Of a DNA stretch of 64,000 nucleotides, positions 1 through 8,667 are shown in pieces. Both the position numbers and the translations under genes were made by a program. Source of the stretch: Paramicrobacterium agarici (GTDB lineage Bacteria; Actinomycetota; Actinomycetes; Actinomycetales; Microbacteriaceae); NCBI RefSeq assembly GCF_002563955.1, contig NZ_PDJE01000001.1:1054001-1118000 (forward strand), written 5' to 3'. Every line of letters starts with the position of its first letter. The first letter of the stretch is position 1. A model generated the notes under the pieces. The model made no database searches. It worked only from the letters and a program-made list of their open reading frames with translations, and was not told the DNA's origin.

Positions 1-120
1 CTCGACGCCCTTCGCAAACGACCCGGTCTCGAACCGCGCGCGGGCACTGTCCCCTTCGGCGTGCCAGTCGGCGACTCCCGATTGCTCGGCAAAGCGTTCT
101 GCGGAGATTCGATCCATCAT
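1..120 (-). CDS. Pterin-4a-carbinolamine dehydratase-like protein, 5' end only
   Basis: Reading leftward from the ATG pair at 120/117, an open frame of 40 codons runs off the window edge. The residues (MDRISAERF, then ADWHAEGD, then RFETGSFAKGV) resemble the N-terminus of actinobacterial 4a-hydroxytetrahydrobiopterin dehydratase-like proteins, where a D-W pair is followed by a TGSF segment. The second ATG may be the true start. There is no strong ribosome binding site. Only the N-terminus is visible, so catalytic residues cannot be checked. Confidence 0.5.
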   Translation of the reverse strand, partial: MMDRISAERFAEQSGVADWHAEGDSARARFETGSFAKGVE

Positions 121-145
121 GCCTTCAGGGTAGCCTCGCGTATCG

Positions 146-1390
146 TCAGAGAACAGGGGGTTGCCGACTGGCAGCGTGCAGTTCATCCTGTGCGGGCACG
201 GTGATTGTGAGGGCATTGTCACGGATGTACTCGAGGGCGTGCGTGATCGCCCCCACGCTGACGATGCTGTCGCTCAGAGTGGACGCTCTGAGCTCTGGAG
301 CGGGAGGATGCGTGAGCTTCGCCATTCGAGGTGCCGTGCGCCCCAGCAGGGGGTCGATCGCTGTCGCAACAGCTCCCGCGATGATGATCCGCTCCACATC
401 CAGAAGCCCCGCAAGAACAGCGCAGATGCGCGCGAGGCGGTCAGCGATGCGGTCGATGATCGAGAGTGCGAACGCGTCATCCGCATCGGCAGCGTGGAAG
501 ACCGCACGGGCATCCTGCTGTGTTTCGGGAAGATGAGCGAGCGCACTGGATTCAGGAACTTCCCCCTGACGCAGAGCCTCGCGCAGCCAGTCCCGCGCGA
601 GCGCGCCGATTCCGTCAGAGTTTCCGACGCCGTCCACGAGGGAGAGCAACCGCATCTCACCTGCCCCGCCACGCGCGCCGCGGACAAGACGACCGTCGAC
701 GACGTATCCGGCGCCGAACCGCTCTCCCGACAGGAGCGTCACGTACGAGGTGGCTCCCGAGCCCTGACCGCGAACGCCCTCGGCGACAGCAGCGAGATTC
801 GCATCGTTCTCGACCACCGTGGGCCAGCCGCGCAACGCGAAGTGCTCGGCGTACCCCGGATTCATGCGACGCCAGAAGCTGTTCTGCCCTTCAGGGGAGT
901 GCCCCTCCGCGTCCGTGGGTGCCGGGACTCCGACGACGATGCACAGAACGTGTCCTGCCGGAACATCGGCCTCGCGGAGTGCGTCATCGACGACGCCGTC
1001 TGCGGTCGCGAGGCGTGCCTGAGCATCCTCGGAATCGGGGTCGACCGCGGCCTGCGTCCGTGACAGTTCCCGAGCGCTGAGGTCGCTGACAATCGCGGTC
1101 AGATGGTGCTGACCGGCATCCAGCCCGATGACGACTCCGGCGTCCGCGCGCAGCGCATACCGTCGCGCCGGGCGCCCTTTGCGGTACTCGCCCGCGGCAC
1201 GCGCGTTCTCCAACTCGCGCAGCCACCCCGATGCCACGAGCAGATCGCAGAGCGCGATGACCGTCGAGCGGGTGAGACCCGTCGCGGTCATCGCGTCGCT
1301 GGCGGTGAAAGCTGGGACATCCCACGCGTAGCGCAGAATCGCACCCGCGTTCTGGGGACCGCGCGGGGACACCGGCTGTTCTCGTGTCAT
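146..1390 (-). CDS. ROK family transcriptional repressor
   Basis: This 414-residue protein has an N-terminal winged helix-turn-helix (about residues 14-60, with TGLTRSTVIALCDLL as recognition helix) followed by a ROK/actin-like sugar-sensing domain containing VVENDANLAA. The CxCGxxGC zinc motif of ROK kinases is absent, so it reads as a pure regulator of the NagC/XylR type. It diverges from the alpha-glucoside ABC operon, and a palindrome lies at 1490-1504. By family precedent it represses that operon until a sugar binds. The ligand is inferred from context only. Confidence 0.85.
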   Translation of the reverse strand: MTREQPVSPRGPQNAGAILRYAWDVPAFTASDAMTATGLTRSTVIALCDLLVASGWLRELENARAAGEYRKGRPARRYALRADAGVVIGLDAGQHHLTAIVSDLSARELSRTQAAVDPDSEDAQARLATADGVVDDALREADVPAGHVLCIVVGVPAPTDAEGHSPEGQNSFWRRMNPGYAEHFALRGWPTVVENDANLAAVAEGVRGQGSGATSYVTLLSGERFGAGYVVDGRLVRGARGGAGEMRLLSLVDGVGNSDGIGALARDWLREALRQGEVPESSALAHLPETQQDARAVFHAADADDAFALSIIDRIADRLARICAVLAGLLDVERIIIAGAVATAIDPLLGRTAPRMAKLTHPPAPELRASTLSDSIVSVGAITHALEYIRDNALTITVPAQDELHAASRQPPVL

Positions 1391-1489
1391 CGGTGCGCTC
1401 CCTCGGACTCGGCTCCTACTTGATCGTAGCGATGAATCAATTCTTCTGCCCGCGTCGAGAGGGTGGGACTAGATAAATTGTGCTCTTAC

Positions 1490-1504
1490 ATTTAGTATCT
1501 AAAT
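1490..1504. promoter_or_regulatory. Putative ROK operator
   Basis: A 15-base inverted repeat, ATTTAG-TAT-CTAAAT, sits about 25 bases before the start of the substrate-binding protein gene, in an AT-rich patch between the divergent ROK gene and the ABC operon. A weaker repeat (TTGAT, 11 bases, ATCAA) lies at 1420-1440, nearer the ROK start. AT-rich palindromes with TTTAG/CTAAA ends are typical of ROK targets, so local repression is likely. Confidence 0.55.
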
Positions 1505-1528
1505 CTAATGCTCGACGAAAGGACAATG

Positions 1529-2833
1529 GTGTCTATGAGAATGAAGCGCGCGGTGCGTGCGCTTGCGGCTGCTGCCGGAGTTGCGGTCGCGGCGAGCCTG
1601 CTGACAAGCTGCAGCGCCGACGGTGCGGAGACGATCCGCTTCACCTTCAGCAAGCGCGAGGCGATCTCGTTCATGACGGATCTGGTTGCGAAGTACAACG
1701 CCTCGCAGGACGACGTGAACGTCGAACTGGACACGTCGGGAGTCGACGTGGTCTCGGCCAGCTTCGTCCGAGGCAATCCGCCGGACCTCATGCTTGCGAA
1801 CTACAACATGGAGGTCTCGCGATTCGTCGAGCGGTGCGCGCTGAGTGATCTGTCCGGAACCAATGCCGCGAGCAGCATTCGCGAGGACCTGCAACCCTAC
1901 ATGGATCAGTACGGTCACTGCGAGGGCCGGACAAGCGCGCTGCCGTACTCGATCATGGCGGCATCGGTGATCTACAACAAGGCGATCTTCGACGAGCACG
2001 GTCTCGAAGTGCCCAAGACCTGGAGTGAGCTTGTCGACGTATGCGAGAAACTGAAGGATGCCGGCGTCACGCCGTTCTACGCCACGTTCAAAGACGACTG
2101 GACCGTCGGCCAAGGTTGGTTCGACTACGCGGTCGGCGGCAGCCTCGACGTCATTGACTTCTTCGAGGCGCTGGAGGAGGAAGGCGCGGACGTCGGTCCG
2201 GACTCTGACGTCTCCTTCGCCAAGGAATTCGCCGAACCGCTCGACAAGATCAGCGAGCTCGGCAACAAGTACGCCAACAAGGATGCCGCCAGCCGTGCGT
2301 ACGGCGACGGCAACCTGGCCTTCGCCAAGGGAGAGGCGGCGATGTACCTGCAGGGTCCGTGGGCTTTCAGCGAGATCGCGAAGACCGATCCCGACCTCGA
2401 CCTCGGAACCTTCCCTCTGCCGATGACGGACGACCCCAATGACCTGCGCGTGCGCGTGAACGTCGACCTGGCCGCGATGATCCCGGAGGGATCGAAGCAC
2501 AAGGAAGCCGCTCGAGACTTCCTTGAGTACCTGTATCAGCCGGAGGTCATCGAGAAGTACAACGAGTCCCAGCTGGGCTTCACTCCGACTACCGATGCGC
2601 CTGATCCCAGCGATCCAAGGATTGCGGGGATGATCCCGTATTACAACGACAGCAAGATCTATCAGGGTCCGTCCGTGCTGATCCCGAAGACGATCCCCGT
2701 GTTCAGCTACGCGCAGTCGATCATGCTCGGAGCCGACCCGGAAAGAGTTCTGCGCACGCTCGATGCTGACTGGGCGCGCCTCGCATTCCGTCAGCCGGCA
2801 CGTGACAGCGAGACAGAGGAGTCCGCGAAATGA
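1529..2833 (+). CDS. Sugar ABC transporter substrate-binding lipoprotein
   Basis: This is a CUT1 family extracellular solute-binding protein of about 434 residues. From the GTG at 1529 it has a positively charged start, a hydrophobic stretch and a lipobox LTSC with Cys about residue 28, so it should be anchored outside the membrane. The GTG is preferred because AAAGGA (1518-1523) lies five bases upstream; in-frame ATGs at 1508, 1526, 1535 and 1541 are alternatives. The stop overlaps the next gene in ATGA. Context with a GH13 glucosidase suggests an alpha-glucoside ligand. Base composition is visibly less GC-rich than in later genes. Confidence 0.88.
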   Translation: MSMRMKRAVRALAAAAGVAVAASLLTSCSADGAETIRFTFSKREAISFMTDLVAKYNASQDDVNVELDTSGVDVVSASFVRGNPPDLMLANYNMEVSRFVERCALSDLSGTNAASSIREDLQPYMDQYGHCEGRTSALPYSIMAASVIYNKAIFDEHGLEVPKTWSELVDVCEKLKDAGVTPFYATFKDDWTVGQGWFDYAVGGSLDVIDFFEALEEEGADVGPDSDVSFAKEFAEPLDKISELGNKYANKDAASRAYGDGNLAFAKGEAAMYLQGPWAFSEIAKTDPDLDLGTFPLPMTDDPNDLRVRVNVDLAAMIPEGSKHKEAARDFLEYLYQPEVIEKYNESQLGFTPTTDAPDPSDPRIAGMIPYYNDSKIYQGPSVLIPKTIPVFSYAQSIMLGADPERVLRTLDADWARLAFRQPARDSETEESAK

Positions 2834-3741
2834 GCACAACCGCACGCATCGTCACTCGTGGCGGTCATTCGGCGCCTCGGTCGAAGCGCCGCGTCGAGCC
2901 GATTTACTATCTCTTCCTTCTCCCGAGTCTGGCTCTCTTCACGCTTGCGATTACGATTCCCGGAATCATCGGAATCTTCTTCAGCTTCACTGATTCCATT
3001 GGCATCGGAGACTGGCAGTTCATCGGGTTCATCAACTACATCGCGGCGTTCAGCGACCCAGCGATTCTGGAGAGTTACCTGTTCACATTCGGGTTCTCGA
3101 TCGCCACGGTCATCCTGGTCAACGTGATCGCCTTCCTCCTCGCTGTGGGGCTGACATCGCGAATCCGGATGAAGACGGGACTTCGAGCGATTTTCGTGAT
3201 TCCCATGGTCGTATCGGGCATCATCATTGCCTACGTCTTCAACTTCCTGTTCTCCAACTCGCTGCCCGATGTCGGAGCCGCCCTCGGCATCCCGTTCCTG
3301 TCGACGAGCCTGCTGGCGAACGCCGATCTCGCATGGATCGCTATCGTCATCGTCACGGCATGGCAGGCCGTGCCAGGAACCCTGCTGATCTACATCGCCG
3401 GGCTACTGGCGATTCCCGTCGACGTGTACGAAGCCGCGGACATCGATGGTGCGTCGAAGGCTCAGCAGCTGATGCGCATCACGTTGCCGCTCGCCGCCGG
3501 GTATGTCGTGATCAATGTGATTCTCGGCTTTAAGAACTTCCTGAACGCCTATGACATCATCGTCGGACTCACGAACGGTGGGCCGGGCACCGCGACACGC
3601 AGCGTCGCGATGACCATCATCGCCGGCTTCAACGGAGGGGACTACGCGTACCAGATGGCCAACGCCACGATCTTCTTCATCGTGGCGATCCTCGTTGCTC
3701 TCCTGCAGCTCTCAGTCACACGCGGAAGGAACGCACTCTGA
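2830..3741 (+). CDS. Sugar ABC transporter permease (MalF/UgpA type)
   Basis: The product is a 303-residue inner membrane protein with about six transmembrane segments. The cytoplasmic EAA loop reads EAADIDGASKAQQLMRITLP, the docking site for the ATPase. It starts inside the stop of the binding protein gene and its own stop overlaps the next permease by one base, so the three genes are translationally coupled. No ATPase is encoded in this operon. As in many actinobacteria, a shared MsiK-type ATPase elsewhere presumably energises it (inference). Confidence 0.9.
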   Translation: MSTTARIVTRGGHSAPRSKRRVEPIYYLFLLPSLALFTLAITIPGIIGIFFSFTDSIGIGDWQFIGFINYIAAFSDPAILESYLFTFGFSIATVILVNVIAFLLAVGLTSRIRMKTGLRAIFVIPMVVSGIIIAYVFNFLFSNSLPDVGAALGIPFLSTSLLANADLAWIAIVIVTAWQAVPGTLLIYIAGLLAIPVDVYEAADIDGASKAQQLMRITLPLAAGYVVINVILGFKNFLNAYDIIVGLTNGGPGTATRSVAMTIIAGFNGGDYAYQMANATIFFIVAILVALLQLSVTRGRNAL

Positions 3742-4640
3742 TGTCTACGCGAACTGAAGCCCCGAACAGCACCCGCCTGCTCACCGTCGATGGAACAGCG
3801 AAGCGTTCGCGCTACGCCATGGAGCGTGTGAACTGGTCGGGCACGATCATCCTCATGCTCTGTGCCGTTACAGTGTTGCTTCCGCTGTACGCGACCGTGA
3901 CGATGGCGTTCAAGACGACCGATCAGGCCGTTGACGGGAACGCTTTCTCGTTGCCTGCGCCCTTCACGATCCAAGGATTCATCGACGCGTGGCAGTTAAC
4001 GAAGTTCCCCGTCGGGTTCGCGATGTCGGTGCTCGTCACAGCGGGAACCGTTGCAGCAACAATCATCCTGGCCTCGTTCGCGTCCTATGCGATTATGCGC
4101 AACTGGGACAGACGACTGTTCCGCTGGTCGTTCTTCTACCTGCTTGGCGCAATGTTTATCCCGTTCCCGGTCGTCGCCCTGCCGCAGATCCAGCTCACCG
4201 GCCGCTTGGGACTCGATAACCCGCTGGGCGTCATCTTGCTCGCCACGATGTTCCAGCTCAGCTTCAGCGTGCTGCTGTTCACTGCGTTCCTGCGCTCCAT
4301 CCCGATGGAGCTCGAAGAGAGCGCGCGCATCGACGGAGCATCCACCTGGCAGACATTCTGGAAGCTCATCTTCCCTTTGCTGGCACCGATGAGCGCCACC
4401 GTCGGCATTTTCGCGTTCCTCTACGCATGGAACGACTTCATGATGCCGTCACTCATCATCTCCGACCCTAGCCTCCAGACACTCCCAGTCAGGCAGAACC
4501 TTTTCCAGACCCAGTTCAGCAACAACTACAACGTGGCGTTCGCCTCATATCTGATGGCGATGGCCCCGGCTATCGTCGCCTACCTGTTCGCTCAGCGCTG
4601 GGTGATGGAAGGAGTCATTCAAGGAGCTGTGAAAGGCTGA
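3741..4640 (+). CDS. Sugar ABC transporter permease (MalG/UgpE type)
   Basis: This second membrane subunit of the importer has 299 residues, about six transmembrane helices and an EAA loop in the variant form EESARIDGASTWQTFWKLIF. It begins at the last base of the preceding stop codon. It partners with the permease at 2830-3741 and the lipoprotein upstream. A gap of about 65 bases separates it from the glucosidase gene, which has an AAAGGCAG element before its ATG. Confidence 0.9.
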   Translation: MSTRTEAPNSTRLLTVDGTAKRSRYAMERVNWSGTIILMLCAVTVLLPLYATVTMAFKTTDQAVDGNAFSLPAPFTIQGFIDAWQLTKFPVGFAMSVLVTAGTVAATIILASFASYAIMRNWDRRLFRWSFFYLLGAMFIPFPVVALPQIQLTGRLGLDNPLGVILLATMFQLSFSVLLFTAFLRSIPMELEESARIDGASTWQTFWKLIFPLLAPMSATVGIFAFLYAWNDFMMPSLIISDPSLQTLPVRQNLFQTQFSNNYNVAFASYLMAMAPAIVAYLFAQRWVMEGVIQGAVKG

Positions 4641-4705
4641 ATGACAGTGATATTCGGCACGTTCCCCGCACGCATACCGAAAACGCACGAAAGGCAGTAG
4701 AACAA

Positions 4706-6382
4706 ATGACCACAGTGATCGACAGCAAAGCCGCCGACCACCCCGCCGAGGCAGGCGATGCCACTTGGTGGCGCCAGGCGACCGTCTACCAGATCTACCC
4801 GCGCAGCTTTGCCGATGCGAACGGCGACGGCATCGGCGACTTGAGCGGAATCACGAGTCGCGTGCCCTACCTGAAGCGTCTGGGAGTGGATGCTGTCTGG
4901 CTGAGCCCCTTCTACCCGTCAGCGCTCGCCGACGGAGGGTACGACGTCGACGACTACCGCGACGTCGACCCGAAGATCGGCACCCTCGACGACTTCGACG
5001 AGATGGTCGCGGCTCTGCACGCGGCAGGCATCAAGCTGATCGTCGATATTGTGCCGAACCACAGCTCGAACCGGCACGTGTGGTTTCAGCAGGCGCTCGC
5101 CGCAGGCAAAGGGTCGCCGGAGCGTGACCGCTACATCTTCCGCGACGGACTCGGCGAGAACGGGGAGCTTCCGCCGGCGGACTGGACGGCGATGTTCGGC
5201 GGACCGGCGTGGACGCAGGTTGATGATGGCCAGTGGTATCTGCACCTCTTCGCCGAAGAGCAGCCGGACTTCAACTGGCAGAACCGCGACGTGCGCGATG
5301 ACTTTCTGACGACGCTGCGGTTCTGGAGCGATCGCGGGGTCGACGGCTTCCGCGTCGACGTGGCGCACGGGTGCGCCAAAGACCTTCCCGACGTGCTGCC
5401 GTCGCAAGCCGCACTCGATGCGACGCCGACGACCGACGGGCAGCATCCGCTCTGGGACCGCAACGAAGTGCACGACATCTATCGCGAATGGCGCGAGGTG
5501 CTGAACGAGTACGATCCACCGCGCATCGCCGTGGCTGAGGCATGGGTCGCCTCCGCTGAACGACGCGCACGCTACGCCAGCCCAGACGAACTCGGTCAAG
5601 CGTTCAACTTCGACCTGCTCGAGGCCGACTTCGACGCCGGGCAGTTTCTCGAAATCGTCAGCACGAACCTCGCCGAGGCGAAGATCGCCGGCTCGTCGAC
5701 GACCTGGGTGTTCTCAAACCACGATGTCGTGCGGCACGCCACGCGCTATGGTCTGCCTCCGCTGAACGGGCGCGACGTCAAGCAGGGCGCTGACTGGCTG
5801 CTCTCCGGAGGCACGACGCCCGAGCTCGACATCGTGACGGGGCTGCGGCGCGCTCGCGCAGCATCCCTGTTCATGCTCGGCCTGCCCGGCTCGGCCTACC
5901 TGTACCAGGGCGAGGAGCTGGGGCTGGGCGAAGTTGCGGACATTCCGGCTGACCGGCACCAGGACCCCGCGTTCTTCCACAACCCCGGTGTCGACCCCGG
6001 TCGAGACGGATGCCGCGTGCCGCTGCCCTGGACGCGGTCGGGTGACTCGTTCGGCTTTGGTTCTGCCGAGGCGCACCTGCCCCAGCCCTCGTGGTTCGCC
6101 AGGCTGTCTGTCGAGGCGCAAGACGACGATCCCGCCTCGACACTCAACCTCTACCGTCGAGCGCTCGCGCTGCGCGATGAGTTGCAGACGGCGGAGTCGC
6201 TCGAATGGCTTGAGTCCGAGTCGGCAGATGTGCTGCACTTCCGACGTCCGAACGGCTGGGAGGTCGTCACGAACTTCGGCACTGAGCCGATCGCGCTGCC
6301 CGAGGGTGAGGTGCTCATCTCGAGCGGCGATCTCGGCGACGGGATGCTTCCCGGAGAAAGCACGGTGTGGCTCAAGAACTGA
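4706..6382 (+). CDS. GH13 alpha-glucosidase / oligo-1,6-glucosidase type
   Basis: This 558-residue cytoplasmic glycoside hydrolase keeps all GH13 landmarks: DIVPNH (114-119), GFRVD with nucleophile Asp218, AVAEAW with acid/base Glu278, and FSNHD with transition-state stabiliser Asp340. The N-terminal WWRQATVYQIYPRSF is typical of the alpha-glucosidase/oligo-glucosidase subfamilies. It would hydrolyse the alpha-glucosides imported by the operon just upstream. Length and motifs are complete. The exact linkage (alpha-1,4, alpha-1,6 or sucrose-type) cannot be decided from sequence alone. Confidence 0.92.
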   Translation: MTTVIDSKAADHPAEAGDATWWRQATVYQIYPRSFADANGDGIGDLSGITSRVPYLKRLGVDAVWLSPFYPSALADGGYDVDDYRDVDPKIGTLDDFDEMVAALHAAGIKLIVDIVPNHSSNRHVWFQQALAAGKGSPERDRYIFRDGLGENGELPPADWTAMFGGPAWTQVDDGQWYLHLFAEEQPDFNWQNRDVRDDFLTTLRFWSDRGVDGFRVDVAHGCAKDLPDVLPSQAALDATPTTDGQHPLWDRNEVHDIYREWREVLNEYDPPRIAVAEAWVASAERRARYASPDELGQAFNFDLLEADFDAGQFLEIVSTNLAEAKIAGSSTTWVFSNHDVVRHATRYGLPPLNGRDVKQGADWLLSGGTTPELDIVTGLRRARAASLFMLGLPGSAYLYQGEELGLGEVADIPADRHQDPAFFHNPGVDPGRDGCRVPLPWTRSGDSFGFGSAEAHLPQPSWFARLSVEAQDDDPASTLNLYRRALALRDELQTAESLEWLESESADVLHFRRPNGWEVVTNFGTEPIALPEGEVLISSGDLGDGMLPGESTVWLKN

Positions 6383-6426
6383 GGTCGGTGCGCCGCCGCC
6401 TGCGGCTCCAGCTAGGCCGATTGTGC

Positions 6427-6458
6427 GACCCGGGCACGCAGCGTCGCTGCGCCGGGTC
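6427..6458. terminator. Candidate intrinsic terminator after the glucosidase operon
   Basis: The arms GACCCGG...CGCAGCG and CGCTGCG...CCGGGTC form a hairpin of up to 14 pairs with a three-base bulge, about 45 bases after the glucosidase stop. No T-run follows, which is common in high-GC actinobacteria. Confidence 0.45.
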
Positions 6459-6582
6459 CGCTCAGATCGTCAAGGTAGGCCGTGCGTCCGGGCATGCTCA
6501 TCACCAGTGCGAGAGTTGATCCGCTCACACGTGGCCCGCTGCCCGCCCGGCTGGCCCGTCGCGTTCCACATAGAGTATCGAC

Positions 6583-8667
6583 ATGAGCACCGACACCGTG
6601 GTGAGCGAGGCAGCATCCGACCCGCTTTTCACGCCCCTGCGCATCGGAAACGTCATCGTGCGCAATCGGCTGATGCAGGCGGCGCACTCGAAACTGTACG
6701 CGGTTGGCGGGCGGGAGTCTCAGCAAGAGATCGACTACTTCGCCCGGCGTGCAGAAGGTGGCACGGCGCTGTTCATCGCAGGCAACCGGTTCGTGCATCC
6801 GTCGAGTGCGATTCGCGGCTTCGTCGACGGCTGGCGCACCGACATCGTCGAGGCGGACACGGCGTTGACGGATGCTGTTCACGAACGCGGCGCTCGCATC
6901 TTCGCTCAGCTGAACCACCACGGCGCCCAGGCATCGCCCGACGGTCCCGAGGGTCCGCGACCAGTGATCAGCGCCAGTCGAATGATCTCGCCATCGACCG
7001 GCGCAGCGACGATTGAGGCGACGGATGCTGACATCGCGGCGTTCGTCGACGGCTGGGCGCTCACAGCCGAGAACGCGATACGTGGCGGGTTCGACGGCGT
7101 CGAGGTGCACATGGCGCACGGATACCTGCTGCACCAGTTTCTCTCTCCGCTCTACAACCGCCGCACCGACGAATACGGCGGTTCGCTCGAGGCTCGGACT
7201 CGGTTTCCGCTCGAGGTGCTCGCCGCGGTGCGGGCCCGCGTGGGAGACAAGCCGGTTGTCGGAATCCGCATCGTCGCGAACGAATTCGATGAGAGCGGAC
7301 TGAGCCGCGACGATTGCCTCGCCATCATCGACCACCTGCGGCACCACGTGTCGATCGATTACATCAACCTCGCAGGCGGCGAATACCATCAGGTGCACTA
7401 TGTCTTTCCGTCATCGGCGATGCCGTCGGCCTGGTTGCGAGACGACGTTGCGGCGGTCAAGCGACGAAACCCTGACATCCCCGTCTTCGGCGTCGGCGCG
7501 GCCGCGACGGTCGATGACGCCCGCGCCGTGATCGCCGAGGGCGTCGCCGACATGGTCGCTCTGACCCGAGCGCAGATCGCCGATCCGGATCTCGCGACAA
7601 AGCTGCGCACGGCTGCCCCCGTGACGCACTGCATTCGGCTCAACCAGGGGTGTCTCGCGCGCACGGGAGCAGGGCTTCCCATGGGCTGCACCGTCAATCC
7701 CGTTGTCGGGCGCGAGGGTCAGCGAAGCATTCCGGCACCGGCGTCGCGTGTCGCGCACGTCGCCGTCATCGGGGGAGGAGCAGCGGGTCTGAAGGCGGCG
7801 GCAGAACTCACTCGCAACGGCCATCGCGTGACGTTGTTCGAAGCGACGGCGCAGCTCGGCGGGCAGCTTCATCTCGCCCGCCGCGTCCCGGGTCGCGAGA
7901 CGGTGCAGCTGCTCATCGACGACCTCGTTCGCGATTCCGCCGACGTCGACATCCGGCTCGAAACGCGAGTCACGGCGGAACAGCTTGTCGCAGCATCCGA
8001 CACCTATGACCACGTGATCATCGCAACCGGGTCGCGACCTGCGCAGCGCGGCACGAGCGTCGGCGGTGTGACGGATGCTGCCTCGGCAGCGCTCTCGATG
8101 CTCAACGACGCGCCGGGCATCGTGTCTGCATGGCAGGCGGTCGCCGAGCCGCACCAGCTGCGATCTCCCGCGCTCATCGTCGACCACGACGGCACGCCGT
8201 ATTCCGCGGGCGTGGCGCTCGCCGTGGCCGCCGCGACAGACGACGTGCGGCTTGTCACCCGCTTTGACACCGCGTTTCCGTTCATTCGGGGCAGCCAGGA
8301 CCGCGACCACCTGCATCGGCGCCTGTTCCGCACGCCGGGCACGCCGGGGTCGCTGCCCGACGGAGCATTCACGATCAACGTCTCTGAGACGGTCGTCGAT
8401 TTCGACCCGGATGCTGAAGTGGCGATGCTGCGCAGTCTCGCCACGGGACGAGAGCGCACGGTGACGGCGCGCAGTGTCGTTCTGGCGACGCCGCGTGAGC
8501 ACGTGCCGTTCGAGAGCGCGCCGCTGTCGGAGCTCGGCATTCCCGTGTCGGTGATCGGTGACTCGCGTGCGCCGCGCACCATCGATGCGGCGATCTTCGA
8601 CGGCTTCGAGGCAGCGTTTGCGCTTGGAAAAGCTCCTGCCTCCGAGCGCGCAGCGTCCGTCAGCTGA
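6583..8667 (+). CDS. Old Yellow Enzyme / FAD-dependent reductase (2,4-dienoyl-CoA reductase-like)
   Basis: This 694-residue flavoprotein has an N-terminal FMN TIM-barrel (about 12-345, with VEVHMAHGYLLHQFLSP), a cysteine linker and a C-terminal FAD/NAD(P) domain starting with VIGGGAAGLKAA near residue 395. The family normally binds a 4Fe-4S cluster with four cysteines (CxxCxxxC plus one more about 12 residues on). Here the linker reads CIRLNQGC with a later Cys, giving Cys350, Cys357 and Cys369 and Leu at position 353. The substrate is unknown; neighbouring oxidoreductases suggest a general reductive role. Confidence 0.85.
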   Translation: MSTDTVVSEAASDPLFTPLRIGNVIVRNRLMQAAHSKLYAVGGRESQQEIDYFARRAEGGTALFIAGNRFVHPSSAIRGFVDGWRTDIVEADTALTDAVHERGARIFAQLNHHGAQASPDGPEGPRPVISASRMISPSTGAATIEATDADIAAFVDGWALTAENAIRGGFDGVEVHMAHGYLLHQFLSPLYNRRTDEYGGSLEARTRFPLEVLAAVRARVGDKPVVGIRIVANEFDESGLSRDDCLAIIDHLRHHVSIDYINLAGGEYHQVHYVFPSSAMPSAWLRDDVAAVKRRNPDIPVFGVGAAATVDDARAVIAEGVADMVALTRAQIADPDLATKLRTAAPVTHCIRLNQGCLARTGAGLPMGCTVNPVVGREGQRSIPAPASRVAHVAVIGGGAAGLKAAAELTRNGHRVTLFEATAQLGGQLHLARRVPGRETVQLLIDDLVRDSADVDIRLETRVTAEQLVAASDTYDHVIIATGSRPAQRGTSVGGVTDAASAALSMLNDAPGIVSAWQAVAEPHQLRSPALIVDHDGTPYSAGVALAVAAATDDVRLVTRFDTAFPFIRGSQDRDHLHRRLFRTPGTPGSLPDGAFTINVSETVVDFDPDAEVAMLRSLATGRERTVTARSVVLATPREHVPFESAPLSELGIPVSVIGDSRAPRTIDAAIFDGFEAAFALGKAPASERAASVS

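Noticed and set aside
1505..2845. 446-residue minus-strand frame opposite the sugar-binding lipoprotein
   Set aside because: It is Arg/Val/His-rich with no motif, and is the usual GC-rich antisense shadow of the plus-strand gene.
6412..7398. 328-residue minus-strand open frame across the flavoprotein start
   Set aside because: Most of it is antisense to a clearly real gene with conserved motifs. The short non-overlapping end (6412-6580) has no recognisable domain and contains the terminator hairpin.
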